Shown here one piece after another: positions 41,773 to 51,764 of a stretch of DNA of 64,000 nucleotides. Made by a program: the position numbers and the translations under genes. Source of the DNA: Stentor coeruleus. Lineage: Eukaryota > Ciliophora > Heterotrichea > Heterotrichida > Stentoridae. How positions within the stretch are numbered: position 1 is the stretch's first letter; every line of letters starts with the position of its first letter. The stretch covers positions 1-64,000 of the forward strand of contig MPUH01000053.1 in assembly GCA_001970955.1 (NCBI GenBank). Reading direction: 5' to 3'. The notes below the pieces were generated by a model that saw only the letters and a list, made by a program, of their open reading frames with translations, made no database searches and was not told the origin of the DNA.

Positions 41773-42519
41773 TTATTATTTCCTGGCATAGCTCTAATAT
41801 TTTCACTGAATATAAGGAAATTTTGTTTAGGATTAGGATTTTGCTATAAAAACTGTAGGATTTGTGAAAATTAAAAAAATTTATGAGAAATTTATAGAGT
41901 TTTTCGGGATTTTTTTGAGTTAGTTTTGATAGGAGGGGAGGTGTTGAGGAAAAGGGAAGATTTTTTTTGTGGGATTTGGGTGTTAAGGTTTAAAATATTG
42001 ATGAAGATTTAGTAGGTTTTTTATGATTATAAGGAAATGGTATGAAATGATTTTTGTTGGGGATGGTATGCCTGAGAATTTATGGGATTTGGTTAATTTA
42101 AAGATTATGCTTTAAGATATATAAGTAATTTCAAACTTTTATAGTATATAAGAAGTTATTTTACATTAAACTAAGTTTTTATATATTAATTTATACTATT
42201 AATCCTTGATATTATATTTAGCATGCAAACTTGTAGATATTCCTTGTTAACTCGCTTATTTTATCCAAACATGCCCAATCTCCAAACCTTTTTCAACTAA
42301 ACCATTCAAAGCAACACCCTATAAAAAAATAATCTCTACCCTCCTATCTTATTTTCCAAATATTCCAAAACCCAACACCTATTCTAAAATCCACGAAAAT
42401 CATATAAAATCCTCAACATACCCATCCAATTTTCCAAAAACCTCAAACATTCCTCACCCAAAACCCCAAAATAAGCGTTAAAAGATGTTTCCATACTAAG
42501 AAACTCTAAGTAAATTAAC
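41773..42519. other. Intergenic with opposite compositional halves
   Basis: From 41880 to 42060 the plus strand is rich in G and nearly free of C (41941-42000 has about 21 G and no C). From about 42230 to 42500 it is rich in C and nearly free of G. The two halves flank the Arp2 start and the centrin stop. No gene was found. Confidence 0.65.
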
Positions 42520-43050
42520 TTAAGGGAAAGCTTTCTTGGTCATGATGTTGTAGAAATCTTCAGTACTAACTTGTCCATCACCATCAGAATCAGCTCTTTC
42601 AATCATTTCCATAAGCTCTTCATCAGTCATGGTCTCTCCAAGTTCCTTAGCAACTCTTCTCAAATTCTTGATTGTGATATACCCAGTCTTATCATCATCA
42701 AAAAGCCTAAATACTTTATTGATATCTTCTTTAGTATCTTTATCACTCATTCTTGCGGTCATCATATCAAGGAATTCATCGAAGTCAATAGCACCTGAGC
42801 CATCCTTATCTAAATCACTAATCATTTGATAGATGGTTTGATTCTTAGCTTCGAAACCAAGGCTTTGCATTGCTGATTTAAGTTCAGCTGGGTCAATTGT
42901 TCCTGACCCATCAGAGTCGAATAAATCAAATGCTTCCTTGATTTCTTCGATTTCGTCTTCAGTAAGACCTGGTCTCTCGTATTGTTTTGGGTTAAAGACC
43001 TTAGGTTGAGATACTGGTGCGGGCTTAGCTGGTGCTCCTCTTCCTGCCAT
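42520..43050 (-). CDS. CETN: Centrin
   Basis: A 176-residue four-EF-hand protein. Loops are [12 protein letters not shown] and [12 protein letters not shown] (canonical), [12 protein letters not shown] (degenerate at the last position, as in human centrin 2) and [30 protein letters not shown] and AMQSLGFE are centrin signatures. The start is the ATG at 43050 (MAGRGAPAK); the frame runs a little upstream only through GTG. Centrin forms contractile calcium-responsive fibres and basal-body components; in heterotrichs it is a major part of the myonemes that shorten the cell. The C-terminus KKAFP keeps the aromatic end typical of the family. Confidence 0.96.
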   Translation of the reverse strand: MAGRGAPAKPAPVSQPKVFNPKQYERPGLTEDEIEEIKEAFDLFDSDGSGTIDPAELKSAMQSLGFEAKNQTIYQMISDLDKDGSGAIDFDEFLDMMTARMSDKDTKEDINKVFRLFDDDKTGYITIKNLRRVAKELGETMTDEELMEMIERADSDGDGQVSTEDFYNIMTKKAFP

Positions 43051-43390
43051 ACTTTTATTAGTGACCACATATACACATATTTAAATCAAGTAATTGGATT
43101 TCAAATATGAATACTCAATTGAATATTCAAACATCAGATGAGATGGATGATTTTTTAGATGACTAAGAAATGTGTTTTGTTTCGTGTAAGGATAATCTGT
43201 AAGAGTTTTGAATTTTGGTTTTATTTTGGTTTATTATAGAATCTAAAATTAGGAGTTAAAGATATGTTCTTAAAATACCTTGGGTGCTATAAATTTTTTA
43301 GATTAGTTTAGCTACCATAAATATAAACATATAAAGAGTAGACATATCTTACAAATTTAAAGACAAAATGTAATTGGGACACATATTATA
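43051..43390. other. Intergenic, no gene seen
   Basis: Divergent spacer between centrin and the chagasin-like gene. Mixed AT-rich sequence with no coding frame. Confidence 0.55.
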
Positions 43391-43819
43391 ATGGTAAAAA
43401 TGATTTATATGGTTCTGATAGGATTTTTATTCCTAGCAAATGCGTCTATAACTAATTTAGACAATGAGTCAATTGTTCATATAGCTCCAGCAAGCTCAGC
43501 ATACATGCAAATCAGTAGTAATCCTAGTACGGGATATATTTGGTATATGAGACCACTTGTCTCATCAAAAATTTCTGTTCGAGATATTCAAGGAACTTAT
43601 ACAGAATCCGAACATTCCTCAGGAGTTTTAGCAGGAAGCCCAGGTTTCCAAACATTTGAAGTCATCTGTAGCCACCTTTGTGAAAATGGGGAAGTATTAG
43701 AATTACTATTATACAAGGCTCGAAGTTGGGAACCAAATCCTATACAACTGAAAAGTGTATCTTTAATCGTCACTACTAATCCTCATATTGAAAGCGATTT
43801 TCTCGAAGATAATAGTTAA
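43391..43819 (+). CDS. Chagasin-like cysteine protease inhibitor (I42)
   Basis: A 142-residue protein with a hydrophobic signal peptide (about residues 4-18, cleavage near NAS). The three inhibitory loops of the chagasin/ICP family are present: NPSTGY at 44-49 (family NPTTGY), a Gly-rich loop GVLAGSPG at 78-85, and RSW at 111-113 (family RPW). Chagasins block papain-family proteases such as cathepsins; this one would act in the secretory or lysosomal path or outside the cell. Two Cys (93 and 97) are unusual for the family. It lies only 70 bases before the eL30 gene on the same strand. Chagasins are patchy in eukaryotes and common in bacteria. Confidence 0.82.
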   Translation: MVKMIYMVLIGFLFLANASITNLDNESIVHIAPASSAYMQISSNPSTGYIWYMRPLVSSKISVRDIQGTYTESEHSSGVLAGSPGFQTFEVICSHLCENGEVLELLLYKARSWEPNPIQLKSVSLIVTTNPHIESDFLEDNS

Positions 43820-43889
43820 TAATTTAGGAATTTATACTATAAGATATAGACGAAGGTTATTTGGGTTCCCATATTTCTTGAGGCTATAA

Positions 43890-44213
43890 ATGGTGAAGAA
43901 GGGGAAGAAGTCAGCTGAAGGTATGAATTCAAAACTCGCCTTGGTTATGAAAAGTGGAAAAGCTGTGCTTGGATACAAAAGTACGTTAAAGAGCTTACGT
44001 CAAGGCAAATCAAAGTTAGTTTTCATTGCTAGCAATACTCTTCCTTTGAAGAAAAGCGAAATTGAATACTATTGCATGCTTGGAAAGGTTGAAGTACACC
44101 ACTACTCAGGTGACAACAATGAACTTGGAAGAGCCTGTGGTAAAATGCACGCAGTTTCTTCATTGTCCGTCTTAGATGTTGGAGATTCAGATATTTTGGC
44201 ATCCACAGCATAA
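43890..44213 (+). CDS. RPL30: Large-subunit ribosomal protein eL30
   Basis: A 107-residue protein matching eL30 along its whole length: [59 protein letters not shown], and the conserved [26 protein letters not shown]. It belongs to the L7Ae/L30e RNA-binding fold and sits in the 60S subunit, binding a kink-turn. No intron interrupts it. Start ATG at 43890 and TAA stop. Confidence 0.98.
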   Translation: MVKKGKKSAEGMNSKLALVMKSGKAVLGYKSTLKSLRQGKSKLVFIASNTLPLKKSEIEYYCMLGKVEVHHYSGDNNELGRACGKMHAVSSLSVLDVGDSDILASTA

Positions 44214-44926
44214 TCTAACTAGTTATTTACCTGATTCTTTTCTCTTTTTTTTATATATGCTTTTAATTGTTTTAAAGGTAGAATAGATTTCACTTATATT
44301 GCAACTTTTTCGAGTTTCGGTTAAAAATTAGATATTTTAAGAAGTAAAAAAACTATAAAGAATATAATAAGAAAAAACTTAAGCTTTTAAGGTGTTAGAT
44401 GAGAAAAATCGAAATAAAATATTTTAGAAAATGATAATCATTTAGATGATAAATATATGGGAATAATGATTTAAAACTTTATCCTTATCACTTGATATGA
44501 ATTCCTATACATAATATATAATCATTTCGTAAAAGAATTACCTTCGAGTTCATATGTAGTATAAAATGGTATATATTTACTAAAGCTTAAAACTGCTAAG
44601 CATCTTTCTAGTATTTTAATAGTACAAACCGAAGCTTCTTATCTAAAAATCATAAAATCTTTTAATCCATAACAAAACAAGTATATTCAGGCAGAAAAGC
44701 TTTAAAATCTTTCAAATTTAAAAATTGATATACTTTTTAATAAAAATACTCCTTTTAAAAAAGCTATCCCATAAACCCTTCCTAAAAAATCCATTATAAA
44801 AAAATTCAACTTTTACACCTACACACAAACTATCATCATTAAAAAAAATACACAAATCACATCTTGCAACCACTGAATTTTAAAACTCAATTTACATCAT
44901 AAATCATAATCTATACAATCCTAACT
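44214..44926. other. Intergenic, no gene seen
   Basis: AT-rich spacer between convergent genes. G dominates over C just after eL30 and C dominates from about 44690 to 44920, before the stop of the next minus-strand gene. No coding frame. Confidence 0.6.
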
Positions 44927-45151
44927 TCAATTTTTTCCGTTTTCAATACTCTCCATTGAAGCCATAGCAATAAGCGTGTGTGTCATAGTTTTTTTTCCTA
45001 TACTAAACTCATAACGAATAGTACTAGGTGTAGATTCTTCTAAATCACTCTCTTCACAAATAAGAATCATCTTAACTTTATCCTTTTTACTATCAACAAA
45101 CTTCATATCATCTAATTGAAACTCATGATCTTTAACGCAACAGGCTCCCAT
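44927..45151 (-). CDS. Small protein with myristoyl/palmitoyl N-terminus
   Basis: A 74-residue acidic protein starting MGACCVKD at the ATG at 45151. Gly2 followed by Ala and two Cys is a typical dual-acylation signal (myristate on Gly2, palmitate on Cys4 or Cys5), so membrane anchoring is likely. The frame upstream of this ATG contains no other ATG. The rest (DDMKFVDSKKDKVKMILICEESD...) is mixed beta and helix with no recognised domain. The length is short and the gene stands alone between large spacers. Confidence 0.6.
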   Translation of the reverse strand: MGACCVKDHEFQLDDMKFVDSKKDKVKMILICEESDLEESTPSTIRYEFSIGKKTMTHTLIAMASMESIENGKN

Positions 45152-46211
45152 ATTGTGTAAATTATAATTAACCACAATTTTATTAGTAAATATAATAAAC
45201 TAATGACATCTTTTGTCACTCATATAGAAAAAATGAATACAATTAGTTAGGATAAGATGTAGATTAAAAGCTAGATAAATTGTTTGAAGAGTGTTGTAAA
45301 TTGTCTTAGGATTGTGCATATTAAATCTTAAGAAGAAAAGAGGAAAAATATTAGGATTGCATTTAACTAAAGACTGCTATTTAAAAAAAAAGACTCTTTA
45401 GAATATTATAAACAATTCAACTTAGAATTTTTCAATATTAAACTATTGTGCATGATAGATATTTTAAAAACTTTGATTGTATATGAAGATGATGATATTT
45501 TGGCTATATACATATAATCAAGAATATTGTTATAAGTAAGAATTTAGGTTAAAATCAGTATAGATGTATTAGCAGCAGAGTATTTATACACTAAATCAAT
45601 TATAAACTTGAAAAATATTCCAGTCTGGCTAGTGTTAGGAAAACCTCTAAAGGATGCTATGGATATAAAGAAAATATTTACTCTATAATTTCTATAGGTT
45701 AAATCTTGAATCAAGTATTATGCAAGTGAAAAATATAATGTAGGGAAAGAGAAAGAATGTGTAATAATGGAAAGCTAGTAACAGCATACTATTAGCATAT
45801 ATAAGAGGGAAAAAATAAAAGGAGTACTTAATAGCAAAATTAAAACTTGAAACTAGGAGGAAGTATCAGATAAGGGTGTGCTAGGGGAGTGTTTAAAATC
45901 TTTAGTACTTAAGATTCTAAATATGGTAGGGAAAATATAAGTCGTATATATTTTCATACATATAGTATTTTGGTTGATAATAAAACTTTCACTCCCAGCC
46001 TAGTGAGTTTCAATCAAAAGCTACTAAGTTTGTGTTTAAAAATAACCAAATAACTCATTAAATTCATTAACTCCACCATCTAAACACAAAGTTAAAACTC
46101 CAAGCCCAACATCCAAAACTATTATCAATACCTCATGCTTTCTCCTAAATCTCCAAATCTATCTCTGATATTCTTAATAATTTCATCTAATTTTTCTTCA
46201 TCTATTACTAA
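45152..46211. other. Long spacer, G-rich then C-rich
   Basis: About 1 kb between two minus-strand genes. The plus strand is G-rich to about 45950 and C-rich and G-poor from about 45980 to the kinase stop. Part of it (45385-45700) holds coding-like plus-strand sequence described separately; nothing else was seen. Confidence 0.55.
45385..45700 (+). pseudogene. Possible gene remnant
   Basis: In one plus-strand frame, DSLEYYKQFNLEFFNIKLL and DILKTLIVYEDDDILAIYI (to about 45517) are followed, after a few TAA or TAG codons, by ISIDVLAAEYLYTKSIINLK and IPVWLVLGKPLKDAMDIKK (45560-45685). Two protein-like runs in the same frame suggest a decayed gene. No family is recognised and no 15-base intron joins them. 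Confidence 0.3.
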
Positions 46212-48347
46212 TTATTTTTTCTTCTCTAGTTTTTTCTTATACTCCTGGATTTCTTGAGTATAATTTGCCAATTGAGCATCTTGGGACATGATAATTTTCT
46301 GATCATTCTCTCTTAAAAAATCCAAGTCCTCCAATTGCCTTTGAGCTAATGCTAAGGATTTCTCATATTGTTGTATCATTCCTTGAAGATGTTGTAGTTC
46401 ATCATACATTGCTTTATTTCTATATTGATTTTCAAGACTTTCTTTTAGACGTTGTTTTAATATTTCTAAATCAGCTTCAGGGGCAGGTTCAACAATTCTT
46501 ACAGCGTTAGCTTCAAGTTCTCTAAGTTCATTATCAGTTTTTCTTCTTAATTCAGCTAAATCATTTTCATATTGGATTTTCATTTCAGTGTATTTATTGT
46601 CTAATTGTATTAAACGTTCATTTGCTTCTTGGTATTGTTTTAATAAATCGTTTTCAAGTCGGCTTCGTTTTTTAAGGATTTCTAAGTTGTCTTGAGTGAA
46701 TGCTAGAAGAGCTTCTAATGATACGACAGAACTGTCCCTTTCTTTACTTTGGAGTTCTTTTTGTAATACGTCAACTTCAGTTGATAGTTTTAAAAACTGA
46801 TCATGCATTTCTGATTTAGTCCTGGAGTACTTTTGTTTTGTTTGATCAATTTCACTTTTAACTTTTTCGATTTCTTTTTCTATCTGTTCAGTTTGTTGTA
46901 CTTTTTCTTTAGCAAGTTTCTCCATATTCTCAATTTCAGTTTTCAATAGCGACAATTCTGTTTCTTTTTCTAAACATTTAGCTCTTAAACTTTCATACTC
47001 TTGATACAGTTTATTCTCATCTTCTTGTAAAGCTTTTAATTCAGAGATTTTATTAGTTTTTTCTGTTAGTTGCTCTTTTAAGTTCTTTTCAATTTTCCTC
47101 TTATCATCACATTCTGACTCAAGTTTATTCAGAACCCCTTCAAGTTCGACGATTTTCCCTTTTACCCTTTCAAGTTCTGCTTCTTTATCTTCAAGTTGAC
47201 TTCTATATTTTTTATTCTCATCCCTTGTCTGCTTAAGTTCAGTTTCTAAAGTTGAAACTTGCTGAGTATAAGCTGAAGGGGCAGGTGCAGGAAGGCTTAC
47301 TTCATTGACTTTCTTTTCTTCTTCCTTAACTGCAGGCTTTGATAGAACTTTATACTCACCTTCATTAAATGGTTTGATTGGATCTTCTAATATCTCAGGG
47401 TCATTATTTATATCCATAGTACATGGTAAAGGTTCTTTTATAACCTGCTGTGTCATTGTCGGTCTAATCGGTTGATGAGTTTGCATCCATGGGTGGTTAA
47501 CAATTTCAGTCAAAGGTACTCTCTCATCTGGGTTAGCTTTAAGAAGTTTCATAATAAGATCTTTGGCTAACGGGGGGAAGTTTTTAGGGAAAGTAATTCT
47601 AACCTTAAGAATTTTTTCAAACATAGCAGCCTGATTACTTGCTTGAAAAGGAGCCCCACCAGTCAGAAGTTCAAAAAGTAGTACCCCTAAATTCCATAAG
47701 TCTAAATTAGTTGAATGACCTTGTTGATTAATCATCTCAGGTGCTAAATAATCCAATGTCCCACAATAAGTCATCCTAGTCCTATCTGGGTTGAAAAAAT
47801 TAGACCATCCAAAATCAGCTAATTTTATACGTCCATCACGTCCTTCTTTATCCAAAAGTAGATTTTCTGGTTTTATATCTCTATGGATAATAGGTGGGTC
47901 TCTTGAATGTAAATATTCTACAGCTAATATGATTTCTCTCATATATTGGGCAGCAGCAGCTTCATCAAAAGACTTGAATTTTGCGAGTTTTTGAAAGACT
48001 GTCCCTCCTTCAGCAAGTTCTAGTACTAAATAGAAATTATTGTCATCTTCAAAATGATTATAAAGTTTGACAATATGAGGATGGTTTAAGCTATACATGA
48101 TACGGATTTCACGACGTAGTTGGGGTAAAAGATTAGCATCGACAACTTTTTTCTTGTTTACGACTTTGATTGCATAAAGTTCACGTGAGATTTTGTGACG
48201 GACCTTGTAAACTTCACCAAAAGCTCCTTCGCCAATAGCTTTTTTGGTTAGAGATTCAAAGTCAGAGACGCTTGGTTCTTTTTCAGCGCCGTTTAGTACG
48301 CTTGGTGATGGGAAGAGCATTCTGCGCTTGTTTTTAGCTGCGCTCAT
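46212..48347 (-). CDS. Aurora-like protein kinase with long coiled-coil tail
   Basis: A 711-residue protein. Residues 30-290 are a complete Ser/Thr kinase: GEGAFGEV, catalytic K61, E80, HRDIKPEN with D157, DFG at 178-180, and an activation loop RMTYCGTLDYLAPEM whose T193 matches the Aurora T-loop threonine. ADFGWSN and CGTLDYLAPE are Aurora hallmarks. After a Pro-rich linker, residues 365-705 form an almost continuous coiled coil, absent from animal and yeast Auroras. It may regulate basal-body, ciliary or mitotic events; the coiled coil suggests dimerisation or a structural anchor. A ciliate-specific NEK- or PLK-like assignment is less likely given the activation loop. Confidence 0.85.
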   Translation of the reverse strand: MSAAKNKRRMLFPSPSVLNGAEKEPSVSDFESLTKKAIGEGAFGEVYKVRHKISRELYAIKVVNKKKVVDANLLPQLRREIRIMYSLNHPHIVKLYNHFEDDNNFYLVLELAEGGTVFQKLAKFKSFDEAAAAQYMREIILAVEYLHSRDPPIIHRDIKPENLLLDKEGRDGRIKLADFGWSNFFNPDRTRMTYCGTLDYLAPEMINQQGHSTNLDLWNLGVLLFELLTGGAPFQASNQAAMFEKILKVRITFPKNFPPLAKDLIMKLLKANPDERVPLTEIVNHPWMQTHQPIRPTMTQQVIKEPLPCTMDINNDPEILEDPIKPFNEGEYKVLSKPAVKEEEKKVNEVSLPAPAPSAYTQQVSTLETELKQTRDENKKYRSQLEDKEAELERVKGKIVELEGVLNKLESECDDKRKIEKNLKEQLTEKTNKISELKALQEDENKLYQEYESLRAKCLEKETELSLLKTEIENMEKLAKEKVQQTEQIEKEIEKVKSEIDQTKQKYSRTKSEMHDQFLKLSTEVDVLQKELQSKERDSSVVSLEALLAFTQDNLEILKKRSRLENDLLKQYQEANERLIQLDNKYTEMKIQYENDLAELRRKTDNELRELEANAVRIVEPAPEADLEILKQRLKESLENQYRNKAMYDELQHLQGMIQQYEKSLALAQRQLEDLDFLRENDQKIIMSQDAQLANYTQEIQEYKKKLEKKK

Positions 48348-48821
48348 ATTTATTATTATGGAAATAGAGAGATTGTAAGATATGGGTTTTTAATAGCATT
48401 TTTTTTGGATTATGGGTTTTGATATGTAGAATTTATGTTGGGGCTTGCTGGGTTTTTGGAGTTTTGATATGGAATAAAGATGATTTTAGATTGGAAGATG
48501 ATGAGGTAAAGGAGGAAATTTTGGAAGATTGTATGGTGAATAAATGATGGGAAATGAAGGATTGTAATCGAAATGTAAAGTAGATGAAAATGCTGGTGAA
48601 AATAGTTATTTATTATGTTTGTTGAGAAATATAATGTGTTTTAGATGGAGATAAGGAGAAAATACATTCACTCAATAAAAAACCTAAAAATCCATAATCT
48701 TCCTCCATACCAAAGCTTAAAAATCTAAGCATTTTCACCTCAAAAAACTATCTCATATTTTCCTATCCATTACCATCAAACCCTTTAACATCTAAACTTC
48801 TAATCATAATACTATCTAAAT
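48348..48821. other. Intergenic, no gene seen
   Basis: G-rich and C-poor on the plus strand to about 48630 (upstream of the kinase), C-rich and G-poor from about 48690 to 48820 (after the RFC1 stop). No coding frame. Confidence 0.6.
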
Positions 48822-51215
48822 CTAATTCTTTTTTTTCTTACTTGTTTTATTCTTAGGTCTCACTTCAACATCACTTTCTTCCGACTCAGACTCCTCATCA
48901 CCTTTAATATCATCATCCTCAAACTGAGGGTCAATCTTATCCTTAATCTCCTTTTCTTTTTTCTTCTTAATTTTTTCAACTGATGATTTAAACATTTCAT
49001 TATACATCTTAACAAGATTAGCTTTATCTTTAGCTGGTATATGCTTAAACTCCTCCTCACAAGTTGTTGTGCCAAACTGCAACTCAATAAGATTAGTTCT
49101 AAGCATTTCTGGATTTATATGATAAAAATGCATAATTCTAATAGTTTCCTCAATATTAAATTTCTTAAATGGGGTTATAATAAGTTTGTATAATGTTGGA
49201 ATATAATCTTTTAATACACTTTCTATATCCCCAGATATTATACCAGCAATAGCATTTCTAATTTCTCTAAGCATTCTTTCATTTTTCCTTTGAAGTGAAA
49301 ATTTTCCAAACCACTCAGGGAACTTAGTAAAAGCTATACCATTACCAGATCTTAATCCTGGCTCAATTCCTGCAAACTGTGCATATTGTGGAAGCAAAGA
49401 CCACTCTTTATTATTTCTCATAAAAGTATTAATAACATCCCCATAAGCAATCGAATCAGCAGCTAAACTAATTCTCTTTAATTGACATGCTTCATTACTC
49501 ATAGCCATAAGATAATTTTCATGAATAATCAAAGGTATTATATCAAAATCAATAAAAAACAAATCAACTTTATCCCTATGTCTCATACCTTTAGTTTCCC
49601 TACGACTTAAAAGCTTAGCTGCAGCATCAAAATGCCCAATCATACAAAGTGGATCTTTATTCATCATTCTTAACCCATTCTTTGCTACAGCAGGTGTTAA
49701 AACCATTCCTTGTCTAGCCCACATTTCTAATATTATCAAACTTTGTCTAACATCACATCCTGAAGCTTCAACAATTTGTTCAACAGCATTTTCATCAGCA
49801 GAAATCCCTTCTTTTCTTAAAATCTCTAACATTCTTGCAGTAACTTGATGTTTATTAGGTTTAGCAAATCTTATATCATAACAATATTTCCCTAAGGTTT
49901 TAAGTTTTGGACTCATACGATCATTGCATATGCATATAATTGGAATACGTGTTTGTTTTATTACTTGAACTAATGCACCCATACCTCCTCGATCCCCTGC
50001 ACATAATCCATCAATTTCATCCATTATAAGAATACTTCGAACAATTGTAGCATTTTCTGTTAGGCATGAAGATTTACTTGATGAAAGAAGGGGTTCTAAT
50101 ATTGCTTTACGACTTCTTGAATCACTTGCATTAAGTTCAGTAATTTTGTAATTTAAACCTAAAGATATAAGACGGGCAACAGTTGTTTTACCTACACCTG
50201 GAGGGCCAGAGATTAAAGCGGTTATTGCATTAACATTTAACTGAGGGTCGAAACGGCCCTGTCGTACTGGTCTTATATCTTTTTTCAAACCCCCGTAGAT
50301 TACAGATTCCCAGTCTTCAAGCCATTTTACGATTTTTTCTACTGCTTGGACGTTGCCGACGATTTCTTTAAGCCTTTTTGGCTTGTATTTTTCAGTCCAT
50401 AGCCAATTAAAAACTGGTGGTTCATGATATTTAGGAATAGGTTGAGGTTCTTGTGTTTCTGGTTCTTCTACAATTTTTCCACCTAATAAAAAGACTATCA
50501 TTTCTTCAAGCTGTGTCTCATCCATCATTGTTGTATTGAGTTCTCGAGCTTTTTTATACTTATTTCCTTCAGAATAATGACGACCATCTTCAAGTTTCAT
50601 ACCATAAATCAAGCATGAAGTCCTGCTACTAACTGACCCAGTAACTCTTGCCCCATATTTTTTAAGTATTTCTGTTAACTCATCACGCTCATATCCTTTT
50701 AGAACACCTGTTATTACAAAAGTTTGACCTGTCAAAGGCCCTATGATAATGCTTTGTTGCTTTTTTACTGCTTTAGTCCCTAAGACTTTTGCCCCACCAC
50801 GAGGTTTGAATTTCCCATGTTGCCGAATATCTCTAAGATTGTCAGGGGTTTTAGGGTAAAATTTTTTTGTCTGAGTTTTTTTCTTGTTGAAATCTGATAT
50901 GATATCTGTTGGCTTTACTAAATATGTTTGAAGTTCTGAAGATTTTTCTGATTCATTATCTGAGTCTATTTCGATTGATTTTGATTCAGGTTCTAAGTCT
51001 TGGGTTTTCGAGAGTTTTGGGGTTTTGGAAAAAATCTTGCATGGACTTGGAGGCCTTTTAGCTGATTCTTTGTTTTTGGATTCTAAGCTTTGGTGATTAG
51101 GAATTTGAGGAACTTTTGCTTGTGGGTTTATAAACTTAGATGCTGTTGGGATCTGGTTGATTTTAATCTGGGAATTGCCACTGCGCTTAGATGCAAGATA
51201 GTCACTAAAATTCAT
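48822..51215 (-). CDS. RFC1: Replication factor C large subunit (RFC1)
   Basis: A 797-residue clamp-loader subunit. A BRCT domain occupies about 157-235 (GQTFVITGVLKGYERDEL, YGARVTGSVSSRTSCLIYG). The AAA module has Walker A GPPGVGKTT at 337-345 and Walker B LIMDEIDG near 395-402, followed by sensor text PIICICNDRMSPKL. The RFC1-specific C-terminal domain (MSNEACQL... to FNIEETIRIMHFYHINPEMLR) follows, and a Lys-rich tail with acidic patches could be a nuclear signal. RFC1 with RFC2-5 loads PCNA at primer ends during DNA replication and repair. Compared with human RFC1 (1148) the N-terminal region is short. Confidence 0.95.
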   Translation of the reverse strand: MNFSDYLASKRSGNSQIKINQIPTASKFINPQAKVPQIPNHQSLESKNKESAKRPPSPCKIFSKTPKLSKTQDLEPESKSIEIDSDNESEKSSELQTYLVKPTDIISDFNKKKTQTKKFYPKTPDNLRDIRQHGKFKPRGGAKVLGTKAVKKQQSIIIGPLTGQTFVITGVLKGYERDELTEILKKYGARVTGSVSSRTSCLIYGMKLEDGRHYSEGNKYKKARELNTTMMDETQLEEMIVFLLGGKIVEEPETQEPQPIPKYHEPPVFNWLWTEKYKPKRLKEIVGNVQAVEKIVKWLEDWESVIYGGLKKDIRPVRQGRFDPQLNVNAITALISGPPGVGKTTVARLISLGLNYKITELNASDSRSRKAILEPLLSSSKSSCLTENATIVRSILIMDEIDGLCAGDRGGMGALVQVIKQTRIPIICICNDRMSPKLKTLGKYCYDIRFAKPNKHQVTARMLEILRKEGISADENAVEQIVEASGCDVRQSLIILEMWARQGMVLTPAVAKNGLRMMNKDPLCMIGHFDAAAKLLSRRETKGMRHRDKVDLFFIDFDIIPLIIHENYLMAMSNEACQLKRISLAADSIAYGDVINTFMRNNKEWSLLPQYAQFAGIEPGLRSGNGIAFTKFPEWFGKFSLQRKNERMLREIRNAIAGIISGDIESVLKDYIPTLYKLIITPFKKFNIEETIRIMHFYHINPEMLRTNLIELQFGTTTCEEEFKHIPAKDKANLVKMYNEMFKSSVEKIKKKKEKEIKDKIDPQFEDDDIKGDEESESEESDVEVRPKNKTSKKKKN

Positions 51216-51764
51216 TATCCACTAGTTCAAGATTTCCTTTGGGGGGGTTTGGGGGGTATACTTAGCCTAGGGTACACTATAGGGTATTGAATTTTCGAAA
51301 TTTTCATTTTTAGATTATAAATTATATTTGATTTTCTTCTTATAACAAACTCTAATTTTTAATGCATTCTAAAACCAAACTTCTTTGAGAAATCATAAAG
51401 CTCATAGGATTTTTCTCAAAGCTTTACATATGAATAACTATATAAAAATGTTCTATTAAAACATTAGAATGCGATTGCTAATCAAATGCGCATGATAAAA
51501 TTATATGGAATCATTCTCATAACAACTACAAAATCATGTTAATTCATAAACTACAACTTATCCCTCCACAATATCATAACATAAAACTAAACTAAAAATT
51601 ATACTTTAATCCATTAAAATCTTAATTTTTTAACTAATCTCAATCTTCAACTAACCAAAAATTATTAATTTTTTTTTCAACTATAATTCTTATTCCACAT
51701 AAAAATCTTTACTAGTATCATATAATCTAAATTAAAAAAAATAACAAATTATAGTAATTATTAA
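51216..51764. other. Divergent spacer with a G tract
   Basis: Between RFC1 (minus) and the LNR protein (plus). Directly upstream of RFC1 lies gggggggtttgggggg (51241-51256), two adjacent G runs in otherwise AT-rich DNA, followed by a G-bearing stretch to 51290. The rest is AT-rich and C-leaning. No coding frame. Confidence 0.6.

Noticed and set aside
43051-43068. Longer centrin start beginning VTNKS
   Set aside because: The codon there is GTG; the first ATG (43050) gives the normal centrin N-terminus.
51241-51256. Telomere-like sequence from the G runs
   Set aside because: The runs are not a tandem repeat of a ciliate telomere unit and lie between two intact genes.
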